Shown one piece after another: positions 7,793 through 14,373 of a stretch of 17,057 nucleotides of DNA (the stretch's first letter is position 1; each line of letters begins with the position of its first letter). Source of the DNA: Clostridiaceae bacterium (GTDB lineage Bacteria > Bacillota > Clostridia > Oscillospirales > Acutalibacteraceae); contig JAEDIL010000033.1 in the NCBI GenBank assembly GCA_016292455.1, forward strand, positions 1 through 17,057. The letters run 5' to 3'. The position numbers and the translations under genes are program-made. The notes beneath the pieces were generated by a model that worked only from the letters and a program-made list of their open reading frames with translations, had not been told where the DNA came from and did no database searches.

Positions 7793-10700
7793 TTACGCCT
7801 TTTTAACGGCGGCGGTAATTTTGTCGTTACCGCAGTCAAAGGTCTTTTCAAGGTCGCTTTCAATTGAAGAACCGAAGAAAATATCATCAGCAAGAAGCTC
7901 GCTCTTCATGTGAACGGCGTTTTCTTTCAGCGCATTCATAACGAAATCGCTTTCCGAAGAAATTGAAAGAACAACTCTCTGCTCAACCTCATAGCCTGCT
8001 TCCTTTCTGAGAAGCTGACACTGGCGGACAACGTCTCTGACAGCGCCTTCTTTAATGAGGTCTTCGGTGAGATTGACGTCAAGAGCAACAACGGTCTTGT
8101 TCTGACATTCGGCAGAAACAATGCCGCTCTTTGTCTTGGACATAATGTTGAAGATTGAGGGCTCATAGGCCTCATCAAAGCCTTTGACAAGAACCTTTTC
8201 GCCGTTTTGCGCCTTTGCGGTGTATTCAGCCATTTCCTCGTCGGTTGCACTTTCAAGAGCCTGCTTCATCTTGTTGACGTTCTGTTTGAGAACCGCACCG
8301 GCAGCGCGGAAGTTGACGGCAATATATTTATCTTCAAGAACAGAATTATCAGAAACATGAACCAGCTTTTTAATATTAAGCTCATCAAGAATATTCTTTT
8401 CAAAAATTCTGATCTTTGCCGCTTCGTCAGCGTCGCAGGAGATATAGAGAGTTGAAAGCGGCTGGCGGACTTTGATCTGGTGCTCGTTACGAAGTCTCAT
8501 TGCAACGGCAATAACTTCTCTTGCGTCTGCGGTTTCCTGGAGAACTCCGTCATCATCAAAGCCTTCAATTTCCTTCGGCCAGTCGGAAAGATGAACGGAA
8601 AGCTCGCTCGAGGGAAGAACGCGGCGGGTGAGGTTCTGCCAGATTTCCTCCGTCATGAACGGAATAATCGGAGCCATAACCTTGACGCAGGTATTGATTG
8701 CGTTGAAGAGTACCCAATAAGCAAGGGTCTTGTCCTTTTCGTCGCCGGTCTTCCAGAAGCGGCGGCGGTTGGTTCTGATATACCAGTTGGAAATGTCGTC
8801 AACAAAGACTTCAAATTCCTTGATAACGTTGTATGCCTTGAAGTCATCCATCTGAGCGGTGGCCTTGCGGATAAACTCGTTGGTTCTTGTAACAAGCCAG
8901 CGGTCAGTAACAGTCATCGCGCTCTTATCGGGCGTATAGCCTTCAAAGTTCGGCTTATCAATTCTTGCATAGGTTTCAAAGAAGGTGTAGGTGTTCCAGA
9001 AGGAAAGCAGCTTTCTTCTTGCCTCGTCGCCGAGATTGAAGCCGAAGCGGACATCGTTCGCAACCGGCGCGCCGACATAGAGATAGCGGACAGTGTCTGC
9101 ACCGATCTTTTCAGCCGCCTCATCAAAACGGATCATGAAGCCGGTCTTTGAAAACTTTGAGCCGTCCTCGGCAACAACGCTGCTGTGGCAGAGAACGCGT
9201 TTATACGGCGCCCTGTCTTCAAGAACGGTGCTCATGAAGAGCATTGAATAAAACCAGAGACGAACCTGCTCGCGCATTTCAACAATCCAGTCGGCGGGAT
9301 AGTTCTTTTTCCATTCTTCCTTATCGGTGAAGTAGCCCGTTGTTGAGAACGGAACGATACCGGCGTCAAGCCATACGTCACCGATTTCACTGACGCGTCT
9401 GACCTGTTCGCCGCACTTCGGGCACTTGATTTCAACCTTGTCAATCCACGGACGGTGGAGCTCGGGGAGGGCGTCAACCTGAGCCGGGTCAACCGCAAGC
9501 TCACGAAGCTCTTTCTTGCTTCCGACAACGTGAACATTGCCGCACTTTTCGCAGACATAGAACGGAAGCGGCATTCCGTAATAGCGCTTTCTTGAAATAT
9601 TCCAGTCGCCCATGTTGTTGAGCCAGTCAACCATTCTTTTTCCGTTTGATTCAGGCTCCCACTTGACGGACTCTGCGGCTCTGATAAGTCTCGGCTTGAG
9701 TTCAGCGGTTCTGATGTACCACGCCGGAACAAGGCGGAAGATAACCTCGCTCTTGCAGCGCCAGCAGACGGGGTAGCTGTGTTCAATGGGCATTACTTTA
9801 TATAGCTTGTTCCTTTTTTCAAGCTCCTCAAAAACTTCAGGGGCAATCTTTGCGCTGTCCTTTCCGGTCATGAAGCCGAAGCCCGGAAGGAACATTCCCA
9901 TATCGTCAACGGGCATAACCTCGGGAAGGCCTATTCTCTTTCCGAGCTCGTTATCCTCAATACCGCAGCCGGGAGCGATATGAACAACGCCTGTTCCCTC
10001 TTCTGCGTCAACATCTTCCCAGGCAACGATTTTGTGGTCAATATTCTTCTGTGCGTCAAATTCCGGGAAGCAGGTTTCAAAGTGAAGTCCGACAAGCTCC
10101 GCGCCCTTGAACGCTCTGATAACCTCAAGCTTATCCTCGCCGAGATATTTGATTGCGTTCTTTGCAAGGATAAGGGTCTGCTCATCGCTCTTGACCTTTA
10201 CTTCAACGTAGTCAATTTCCGGATTGACGGCAAGGGCAACGTTTGAGGAAAGCGTCCAGGGAGTGGTTGTCCAGACAATGATTTTTGAGTCAAGCTCCTT
10301 AACGGGAAGCTTGAAGAAGACCGAATTGTGGGTGATGTTCTTATACGAGCCGGTCATTTCATGCTCGGAAAGCGAGGTTCCGCAGCGCGGACACCACGGC
10401 ATCGGCTTATATTCGCGCTGAATCCAGCCGTTTTCATCGCACTTTTTGAGGAAGTGCCAGATGCCCTCAATGTTAAGGTCCGTGTTGGTGTAATAGGAGT
10501 TGTCCCACTGCATCCACTGACCGAGTCTCTTTGACTGGTCGGCAATGATTCCGGAGAAGTGCTTGACGCGGTCAACGCATTTTTTGGTGAACTTGTCCAT
10601 TCCGAAATCTTCAATATCTCTCTTGGTATTAAAGCCGAGTTCCTTTTCAACTTCAACTTCAACCCAGAGTCCCTGAGAGTCAAAACCGTTCTGGCAGCGG

Positions 10701-10933
10701 CAGTCAAAGCCGTTCATATATTTATATCTGATAAAAGTATCTTTAAGAGTTCTTCCCCATGCATGGTGGATACCCATCGGGTTGTTGGCGGTAATAGGTC
10801 CGTCAATAAACTTGAAGCGTTCATGTCCGGCGTTCTTCGCCTTTCTTTTGTTGAAGCAATCGTTCTCCTCCCAGAACCTGAGAATATCATGCTCCATCTG
10901 GATAAAGCTGTTGCTTTTCTCGGTCTCAGCCAT
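7793..10933 (-). CDS. ileS: Isoleucyl-tRNA synthetase, eukaryotic-like (type 2-like)
   Basis: This large class I synthetase of 1046 residues attaches isoleucine to tRNA-Ile and edits misactivated valine. The HIGH-type motif is divergent: GPITANNPMG followed by HHAWG at residues 56-60. The KMSKS-type motif is KFSKT at 593-597. The editing (CP1) domain is marked by WTTTPWTLSSNVALAVNP. A zinc-finger-like CPRCGTSLSEHEM and a CEKCGN...CPKCGEQ region are present, then an anticodon-binding domain. The start ATG at 10931-10933 follows TCCTCC-complement GGAGGA by seven bases. It heads the ileS-proS operon. Because it resembles eukaryotic and mupirocin-insensitive bacterial IleRS more than the E. coli type, low mupirocin sensitivity is plausible but not shown. 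Confidence 0.95.
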   Translation of the reverse strand: MAETEKSNSFIQMEHDILRFWEENDCFNKRKAKNAGHERFKFIDGPITANNPMGIHHAWGRTLKDTFIRYKYMNGFDCRCQNGFDSQGLWVEVEVEKELGFNTKRDIEDFGMDKFTKKCVDRVKHFSGIIADQSKRLGQWMQWDNSYYTNTDLNIEGIWHFLKKCDENGWIQREYKPMPWCPRCGTSLSEHEMTGSYKNITHNSVFFKLPVKELDSKIIVWTTTPWTLSSNVALAVNPEIDYVEVKVKSDEQTLILAKNAIKYLGEDKLEVIRAFKGAELVGLHFETCFPEFDAQKNIDHKIVAWEDVDAEEGTGVVHIAPGCGIEDNELGKRIGLPEVMPVDDMGMFLPGFGFMTGKDSAKIAPEVFEELEKRNKLYKVMPIEHSYPVCWRCKSEVIFRLVPAWYIRTAELKPRLIRAAESVKWEPESNGKRMVDWLNNMGDWNISRKRYYGMPLPFYVCEKCGNVHVVGSKKELRELAVDPAQVDALPELHRPWIDKVEIKCPKCGEQVRRVSEIGDVWLDAGIVPFSTTGYFTDKEEWKKNYPADWIVEMREQVRLWFYSMLFMSTVLEDRAPYKRVLCHSSVVAEDGSKFSKTGFMIRFDEAAEKIGADTVRYLYVGAPVANDVRFGFNLGDEARRKLLSFWNTYTFFETYARIDKPNFEGYTPDKSAMTVTDRWLVTRTNEFIRKATAQMDDFKAYNVIKEFEVFVDDISNWYIRTNRRRFWKTGDEKDKTLAYWVLFNAINTCVKVMAPIIPFMTEEIWQNLTRRVLPSSELSVHLSDWPKEIEGFDDDGVLQETADAREVIAVAMRLRNEHQIKVRQPLSTLYISCDADEAAKIRIFEKNILDELNIKKLVHVSDNSVLEDKYIAVNFRAAGAVLKQNVNKMKQALESATDEEMAEYTAKAQNGEKVLVKGFDEAYEPSIFNIMSKTKSGIVSAECQNKTVVALDVNLTEDLIKEGAVRDVVRQCQLLRKEAGYEVEQRVVLSISSESDFVMNALKENAVHMKSELLADDIFFGSSIESDLEKTFDCGNDKITAAVKKA

Positions 10934-10995
10934 TTTTTATTCCTCCATACGTTTATTTTCTCATTCAATGCAGAAGTGCATATACATACCAGGCT

Positions 10996-11024
10996 ATTAT
11001 ACTATATATGTTCATCAATTGCAA
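10996..11024 (-). promoter_or_regulatory. Sigma-A type promoter of ileS-proS
   Basis: On the minus strand TTGCAA (11019-11024), a 17-base spacer and a perfect TATAAT (10996-11001) give a start near 10989. The leader is about 55 bases. That is far too short for a T-box riboswitch, and no AGGGTGG-type T-box consensus is present, so this synthetase operon is not under classical tRNA-sensing control here. Confidence 0.85.
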
Positions 11025-11027
11025 GAA

Positions 11028-11071
11028 AAAAATCAAGGAAAACGGGCGTGTAAAAATCAAGGAAAAAGGGC
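11028..11071. repeat. Two-copy direct repeat upstream of the ileS -35 box
   Basis: The unit AAAAATCAAGGAAAANGGGC occurs at 11028-11047 and 11052-11071, identical except for one base (C or A), with a 24-base period. It starts four bases beyond the ileS -35 box and lies in the spacer between divergent ileS and the small secreted-peptide gene. It could be paired binding sites, an A-tract UP-like element, or a simple tandem duplication. Confidence 0.7.
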
Positions 11072-11142
11072 AGACTTTAACTATATTTAATGTTTTTCTG
11101 CATATACTTAGTGAAGCATGAGTTATGAAAGGAGGAGTGATA

Positions 11143-11283
11143 ATGAAACGTTTTCGCCGTGTGACGGCAATCTTTGTTTCAATGCTGGTCTTTTTCGGTT
11201 CGGCTGTCGGCGTTGTTGCGGCAGACGAAAACATACAGGCTCAGCTTTCAGAGTCGGTACAGACTACAATTCAGAATAAATAA
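11143..11283 (+). CDS. Small secreted peptide precursor, 46 residues
   Basis: A 46-codon ORF starts at ATG 11143 with an excellent ribosome binding site AAAGGAGG (11128-11135), seven bases upstream. The N-terminus is a textbook signal peptide: MKRFRR, a hydrophobic core TAIFVSMLVFFGSAVGV, and a cleavage site around VVA-A or AA-D. The predicted mature product is only about 19-20 residues (DENIQAQLSESVQTTIQNK), hydrophilic and rich in Gln. I recognise no family. It stands alone, divergent from ileS and bounded by a strong terminator at 11327, which argues for a real expressed gene rather than a truncated one. A peptide signal, a secreted cofactor or a membrane-leader product are possible. A possible -10 TATACT lies at 11103-11108 without a clear -35 box. 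Confidence 0.7.
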   Translation: MKRFRRVTAIFVSMLVFFGSAVGVVAADENIQAQLSESVQTTIQNK

Positions 11284-11326
11284 CCTGACATATAAAAGTC
11301 TGCCGCATCCGGCGCAGATAAAAGCA

Positions 11327-11390
11327 AAAGACTATATTTCACATTGACCGCGAAGCAAAAGCTCATGTGAAGTATAGTCTTTATTTTTTT
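11327..11390 (+). terminator. Rho-independent terminator of the small secreted-peptide gene
   Basis: AAAGACTATA (11327-11336) pairs with TATAGTCTTT (11373-11382), and an inner TTCACAT (11338-11344) pairs with ATGTGAA (11365-11371), giving a long stem with a 20-base apex. It is followed by A and seven T (11384-11390). It lies 44 bases after the peptide stop codon and may also slow minus-strand transcripts from the XRE gene. Confidence 0.88.
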
Positions 11391-11455
11391 AAGGAAGCTC
11401 TGATTAAATCTGACGGCGTAATCTGTGCATCAGATTTAATCAGAGCTTCCTTAAA
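11388..11455. repeat. Perfect 26-bp inverted repeat, probable MITE-like relic
   Basis: The arms at 11388-11413 and 11430-11455 are exact reverse complements (26/26) around a 16-base centre. The outer arm contains AAGGAAGCTCTGATTAAATC, which resembles AGGGAACCTCTGAATAAATC at 16924-16943. Read on the minus strand, TGATGCACAGATTAC in the palindrome matches TGATGCACAGCTTAC at 16957-16971. It looks like the two fused ends of a mobile element. It sits between the terminator T-run and the XRE stop codon and could form a stable RNA hairpin in either transcript. It lacks a clean T-run for minus-strand termination. Confidence 0.7.
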
Positions 11456-11460
11456 TATGC

Positions 11461-11907
11461 TTACCTCTTTTTCTGCCAGTAGCTGAGTTTCGGAAGCACC
11501 TCTTCAAGATATGCCCTTGCCTGCCCGGGAGTAAAGTTTTCGTTTGAAATATGCTGCGATAGGAAGTCAATTGTTGCTTTGAGATCGGTATAAGCAAACT
11601 TCCCGTCGGCATAGCACCACTTGCAGTATTCCTCGTTGAATTCTCCGTTTGTCTCGCGGCTGATTGTAGAATCGTCAAGCGGCATTGAGCAGCATTGACA
11701 AACCAGCTTCCGCGGGGAGCCGAGCAAAGTGTTGATTGAAACGTCAAAGAGCGAAGAAAGCAGTTTCAGCGTTTCGGTGCCGGGTATTGTGTCACCGGTT
11801 TCCCAACGGGACACCGCCTGACGGGTGACAAAAACCTTTTCGGCAAGCTCCTCTTGTGAAAGTCCCATTTTGCTGCGCAGTTCGAAAATTACTTCTTTTG
11901 TTTCCAT
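11461..11907 (-). CDS. XRE-family transcriptional regulator with C-terminal zinc ribbon
   Basis: The 148-residue protein has an N-terminal helix-turn-helix (residues about 5-60; GLSQEELAEKVFVTRQAVSRWETG is the HTH core). A putative zinc-ribbon domain follows, of the CQSCGMPL...EYCKWCY...GKF type, with Cys70, Cys72 or 73, Cys95 and Cys98. Such proteins are common in Clostridia as stand-alone regulators whose ligand is unknown; the zinc ribbon may be structural or sense metal or redox state. The start is the ATG at 11905-11907 with GAGGTG six bases upstream. It is divergent from the secreted lectin-hydrolase gene across 183 bases, so it may control that gene and itself. An extended -10 promoter lies at 11926-11934. 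Confidence 0.9.
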   Translation of the reverse strand: METKEVIFELRSKMGLSQEELAEKVFVTRQAVSRWETGDTIPGTETLKLLSSLFDVSINTLLGSPRKLVCQCCSMPLDDSTISRETNGEFNEEYCKWCYADGKFAYTDLKATIDFLSQHISNENFTPGQARAYLEEVLPKLSYWQKKR

Positions 11908-11925
11908 GTTTTTCACCTCGCGCCG

Positions 11926-11934
11926 ATTATACCA
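11926..11934 (-). promoter_or_regulatory. Extended -10 promoter of the XRE regulator
   Basis: On the minus strand TGG-TATAAT gives an extended -10 element 18 bases upstream of the start codon, with no clear -35 box. The resulting leader would be very short, and GAGGTG lies between the -10 element and the start. Confidence 0.55.
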
Positions 11935-11952
11935 CCCGGCTTTTTCAAAAGC

Positions 11953-11975
11953 AAGCAACCTGCTGTTGCTTTTTT
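11953..11975 (+). terminator. Terminator-like hairpin in the divergent spacer
   Basis: AAGCAAC (11953-11959), the loop CTGCT, and GTTGCTT (11965-11971) form a 7-bp stem running into six T (11970-11975) on the plus strand. No plus-strand gene ends here. It could block antisense transcripts entering from the XRE region towards the lectin gene, or be fortuitous. Confidence 0.4.
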
Positions 11976-12033
11976 GTTCACACTCCGGGCAACAGTTCGA
12001 TTCTTAAAAAATTTATAATTTGTTAAAAAAGTG

Positions 12034-12062
12034 TTTACAAATCAAAGCGCCGGTGTTATTAT
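12034..12062 (+). promoter_or_regulatory. Sigma-A type promoter of the lectin-hydrolase gene
   Basis: TTTACA (12034-12039), a 17-base spacer and TATTAT (12057-12062) precede the gene, with a start near 12069 and a leader of about 22 bases. Confidence 0.75.
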
Positions 12063-12090
12063 TCAGTCAAAAATACGGGGGTATAACAAT

Positions 12091-14079
12091 ATGAAAAAGT
12101 CAAAGAAAATTCTTTCGCTGATGCTGTGCCTGGCGCTTATGTTTTCGCTTTTGCTTCCCGTTCTGAGCGTGTCTGCAATCAGCGACACCACAGCGGAATT
12201 CAGCGGTCACACCTATCAGCGCTTCGATGAGTCGATGACATGGAAAGAAGCAAAGGCTTATTGTGAAAGCCTCGGCGGTTATCTTACAACAATCACTTCT
12301 TCGGCTGAATATGAAGTTGTAAAAAATCTGATTGCAAAGGGCAGCAAGGCTCAGTACTGGCTCGGCGCAACCGACGAAGTTCTTCTCAACGACTGGCAGT
12401 GGGTAACAGGCGAAAAGTTCACATTCTGGGCTGACACCGTTTCCTTTGAAACAAACGACAACGGCGAATACTACCTTCAGATGCAGCGCCACAACTGGGG
12501 TAACGACAGCTTTCTCGGATATTGGAACAATGCCAACAACGAAAACCATATAATCGGCGAAGAAAGCTTTTACGGTCCCGAGCAGATAGGCTTTATCTGT
12601 GAATTCGGAAGCAGTGAAATGCCTTCGGAAAACAACGCAAAAATGCCAATCGTCTATGTTATCGGCAGAACCGGAATTGTTACCGCCGACGGCAAACCCA
12701 CCATTCAGGAAAACACAAACTTTATCACCGATGTTGTTGCAGAAGCGGTTCCCCTCCTCAAAGACGCCCTTCTGAAAAACGACTGGGATCCCTACTGCGA
12801 TGCAATCTACAACAAGGTTGCTCCGAGATATGAGAATTATCGGCTCAACAACGAAGGTGAAGTTGAAAATGGCTCCCACAACCTCTGGACATGGGACAAA
12901 AACACCCTCCCCGGCAGACAATTTGACATTTTCACCTATCGCTTTGAATATGACGCAAGAAGAGACCCCTGCGCAATTGCCGACGACCTCAACGAATATA
13001 TTGAAGCCATAAAAGAGAAAACCGGCTATGACAAGGTCAATCTGATTTCCCGCTGCCTCGGCTGCAACATTGCCGCGGCATACCTCACCGAATACGGCTA
13101 CGACAGCATTGAAACGAACGTTATGTTCGCTTCCGCCGCCAAGGGCTATGACTTTGTCGGTCAGCTTTTCGCCGGAAAAATCTCTTTCCACGCCGATTCA
13201 ATCAACTATTATCTTGACGAAAGCGACAGCTTTATGATTGATGACAGTCAGGTTTCAACTGAGCTTGCAAAAGCAACGGTTGCTTATGCACAGAATCTTG
13301 GACTTCTCAGCGTCGGTACCGCTGCCGGCGAGCGCATTTTCAACAAGGTCGCCGGAAAAATCTTCCAGCGCCTGCTTGTTGCAACCTATGCAACCTCACC
13401 CGGATACTGGGCAATGGTAAATGACGAAAACTATGAGGAAGCCAAGCGCGTTGTTTTCGGCGATGAAATTGACACAACCTACAAGGTTCTTGCCGAAAAA
13501 GTTGACAACTATCACTATAATGTTCAGAACACCCTTGACAACACCCTCAAAGCAATGGCAGCAGACGGCGTCAAGATGAATATCATCTGCAAATACGGCT
13601 TCCAGACGCCTCCGTTCATCGACGGTAGCCAGAAGCTCAGCGACAACCGCATTGAAGTTTCCGCTCAGTCCTTCGGCGCAACAACAGTCAACACCAACAA
13701 ACAGTTTTCACTGGGATATATGATAAACGCCAGAAGAAACGGCACCGAAAAATACATTTCACCCGACAGGCAGATTGACTCTTCAACCGCCCTTTTTCCG
13801 GACTCAACATGGTACATAAAGAACGTTGAGCACAATCCGTTCCACGATTGCTTCAATCCGCTCATGCTTGAAATGTGTTACAGCGACGGACAGATGACGG
13901 TTAACAGCGACGAGAACTGGCCGCAGTATCTTTTCTATGACAACTCAAACGGCACCTGCTCGCCCCTCACAAAGGACAACATGGAAACCAAGGATTACAC
14001 CGACAATATTTTTGAGGCTTATTTCAGATTCATCAAAGCTTTCTTCGCTTTCATCAAAGAGAAACTGTTCAAAATCTGA
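12091..14079 (+). CDS. Secreted C-type-lectin plus LCAT-like alpha/beta-hydrolase protein
   Basis: The 662-residue protein begins with a signal peptide (residues 1 to about 29, cleavage near SVSA). A C-type-lectin-like domain follows at about 36-172 (YCESLGGYL, YWLGATD, WQWVTGE, FICEF, with the usual Cys pair). From about 186 to 600 it resembles lecithin:cholesterol acyltransferase-like hydrolases: PIVYVIGRTG strand, DPCAIADDLNEYIEAIKEKTG, then the nucleophile elbow SRCLG (320-324). Where GxSxG is expected the nucleophile is Cys322, and the first glycine is Ser320. A candidate acid is Asp518 (LSDN) and a candidate base His581 or His585 (WYIKNVEHNPFH). The last 20 residues are hydrophobic and aromatic with lysines, resembling an amphipathic membrane-binding tail. 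The ATG at 12091 follows GGGGG by about nine bases. A glycan- or lipid-directed surface enzyme is likely; the substrate is unknown. Confidence 0.85.
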   Translation: MKKSKKILSLMLCLALMFSLLLPVLSVSAISDTTAEFSGHTYQRFDESMTWKEAKAYCESLGGYLTTITSSAEYEVVKNLIAKGSKAQYWLGATDEVLLNDWQWVTGEKFTFWADTVSFETNDNGEYYLQMQRHNWGNDSFLGYWNNANNENHIIGEESFYGPEQIGFICEFGSSEMPSENNAKMPIVYVIGRTGIVTADGKPTIQENTNFITDVVAEAVPLLKDALLKNDWDPYCDAIYNKVAPRYENYRLNNEGEVENGSHNLWTWDKNTLPGRQFDIFTYRFEYDARRDPCAIADDLNEYIEAIKEKTGYDKVNLISRCLGCNIAAAYLTEYGYDSIETNVMFASAAKGYDFVGQLFAGKISFHADSINYYLDESDSFMIDDSQVSTELAKATVAYAQNLGLLSVGTAAGERIFNKVAGKIFQRLLVATYATSPGYWAMVNDENYEEAKRVVFGDEIDTTYKVLAEKVDNYHYNVQNTLDNTLKAMAADGVKMNIICKYGFQTPPFIDGSQKLSDNRIEVSAQSFGATTVNTNKQFSLGYMINARRNGTEKYISPDRQIDSSTALFPDSTWYIKNVEHNPFHDCFNPLMLEMCYSDGQMTVNSDENWPQYLFYDNSNGTCSPLTKDNMETKDYTDNIFEAYFRFIKAFFAFIKEKLFKI

Positions 14080-14104
14080 TTGCGATAATGTCGTAATTTA
14101 AAAG

Positions 14105-14121
14105 TCTGTTCAGAACAGACA
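14105..14121. repeat. Short near-perfect palindrome after the lectin gene
   Basis: GTCTGTTC (14105-14112) and GAACAGAC (14114-14121) are exact reverse complements around one central A. The core TCAGAACAG recurs at the right end of the adjacent element (14323-14331). It could be a regulator site or a trace of element insertion. Confidence 0.5.
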
Positions 14122-14130
14122 AATGATAAG

Positions 14131-14335
14131 GGGCTGTAAAAAAGGTGCAGACCGCATAAACCAATATAGACAAAGGGTTTCTTTGGATTTAAAAGTCCGA
14201 AGAAACCCTTTAAAACATTTTTTAGTTAATTCCCAATCTTTCCGTGAAGAGGCTCTTTTTGTCAGTTTTCCTGTTCTCAGCGCAGGTGCAATACACAAAA
14301 ACCGGAGCCGAGCCGATTGTTTTCAGAACAGCCCC
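14131..14335. mobile_element. Possible small non-coding element with 8-bp inverted ends
   Basis: GGGGCTGT (14131-14138) and ACAGCCCC (14328-14335) are exact inverted ends about 205 bases apart. Many insertion sequences start with a GGGGCTGT-like end. No transposase reading frame lies inside, and no clear target duplication is visible, so this is a MITE-like or relic call of low certainty. The interval includes the terminator at 14172-14223. Confidence 0.35.
14172..14223 (+). terminator. Rho-independent terminator of the lectin-hydrolase gene
   Basis: A 16-bp stem with one G-U pair (14172-14187 with 14196-14211; AAAGGGTTTCTT and AAGAAACCCTTT outside) has an 8-base loop. AAAACA separates it from six T at 14218-14223, which makes it slightly atypical. 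It lies about 93 bases after the stop codon, inside the possible mobile element. Confidence 0.7.
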
Positions 14336-14373
14336 ATAGTTTATAAAAAACATAAAACTCCGCCGCAGACCTG

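Noticed and set aside
10934..10990. T-box riboswitch in the ileS leader
   Set aside because: The leader is about 55 bases, lacks the AGGGTGG-type T-box sequence and has no terminator/antiterminator pair.
12199..12609. Diversity-generating retroelement target, because of the C-type-lectin fold and Asn-rich stretch
   Set aside because: No reverse transcriptase, template repeat or second copy of the lectin segment is present in the window, and the variable region of such targets normally lies at the C-terminus.
12100..13191. 363-codon minus-strand ORF inside the lectin-hydrolase gene
   Set aside because: It is a shadow frame: the plus-strand gene has a signal peptide, recognisable domains, a ribosome binding site and a promoter, while this frame has none.
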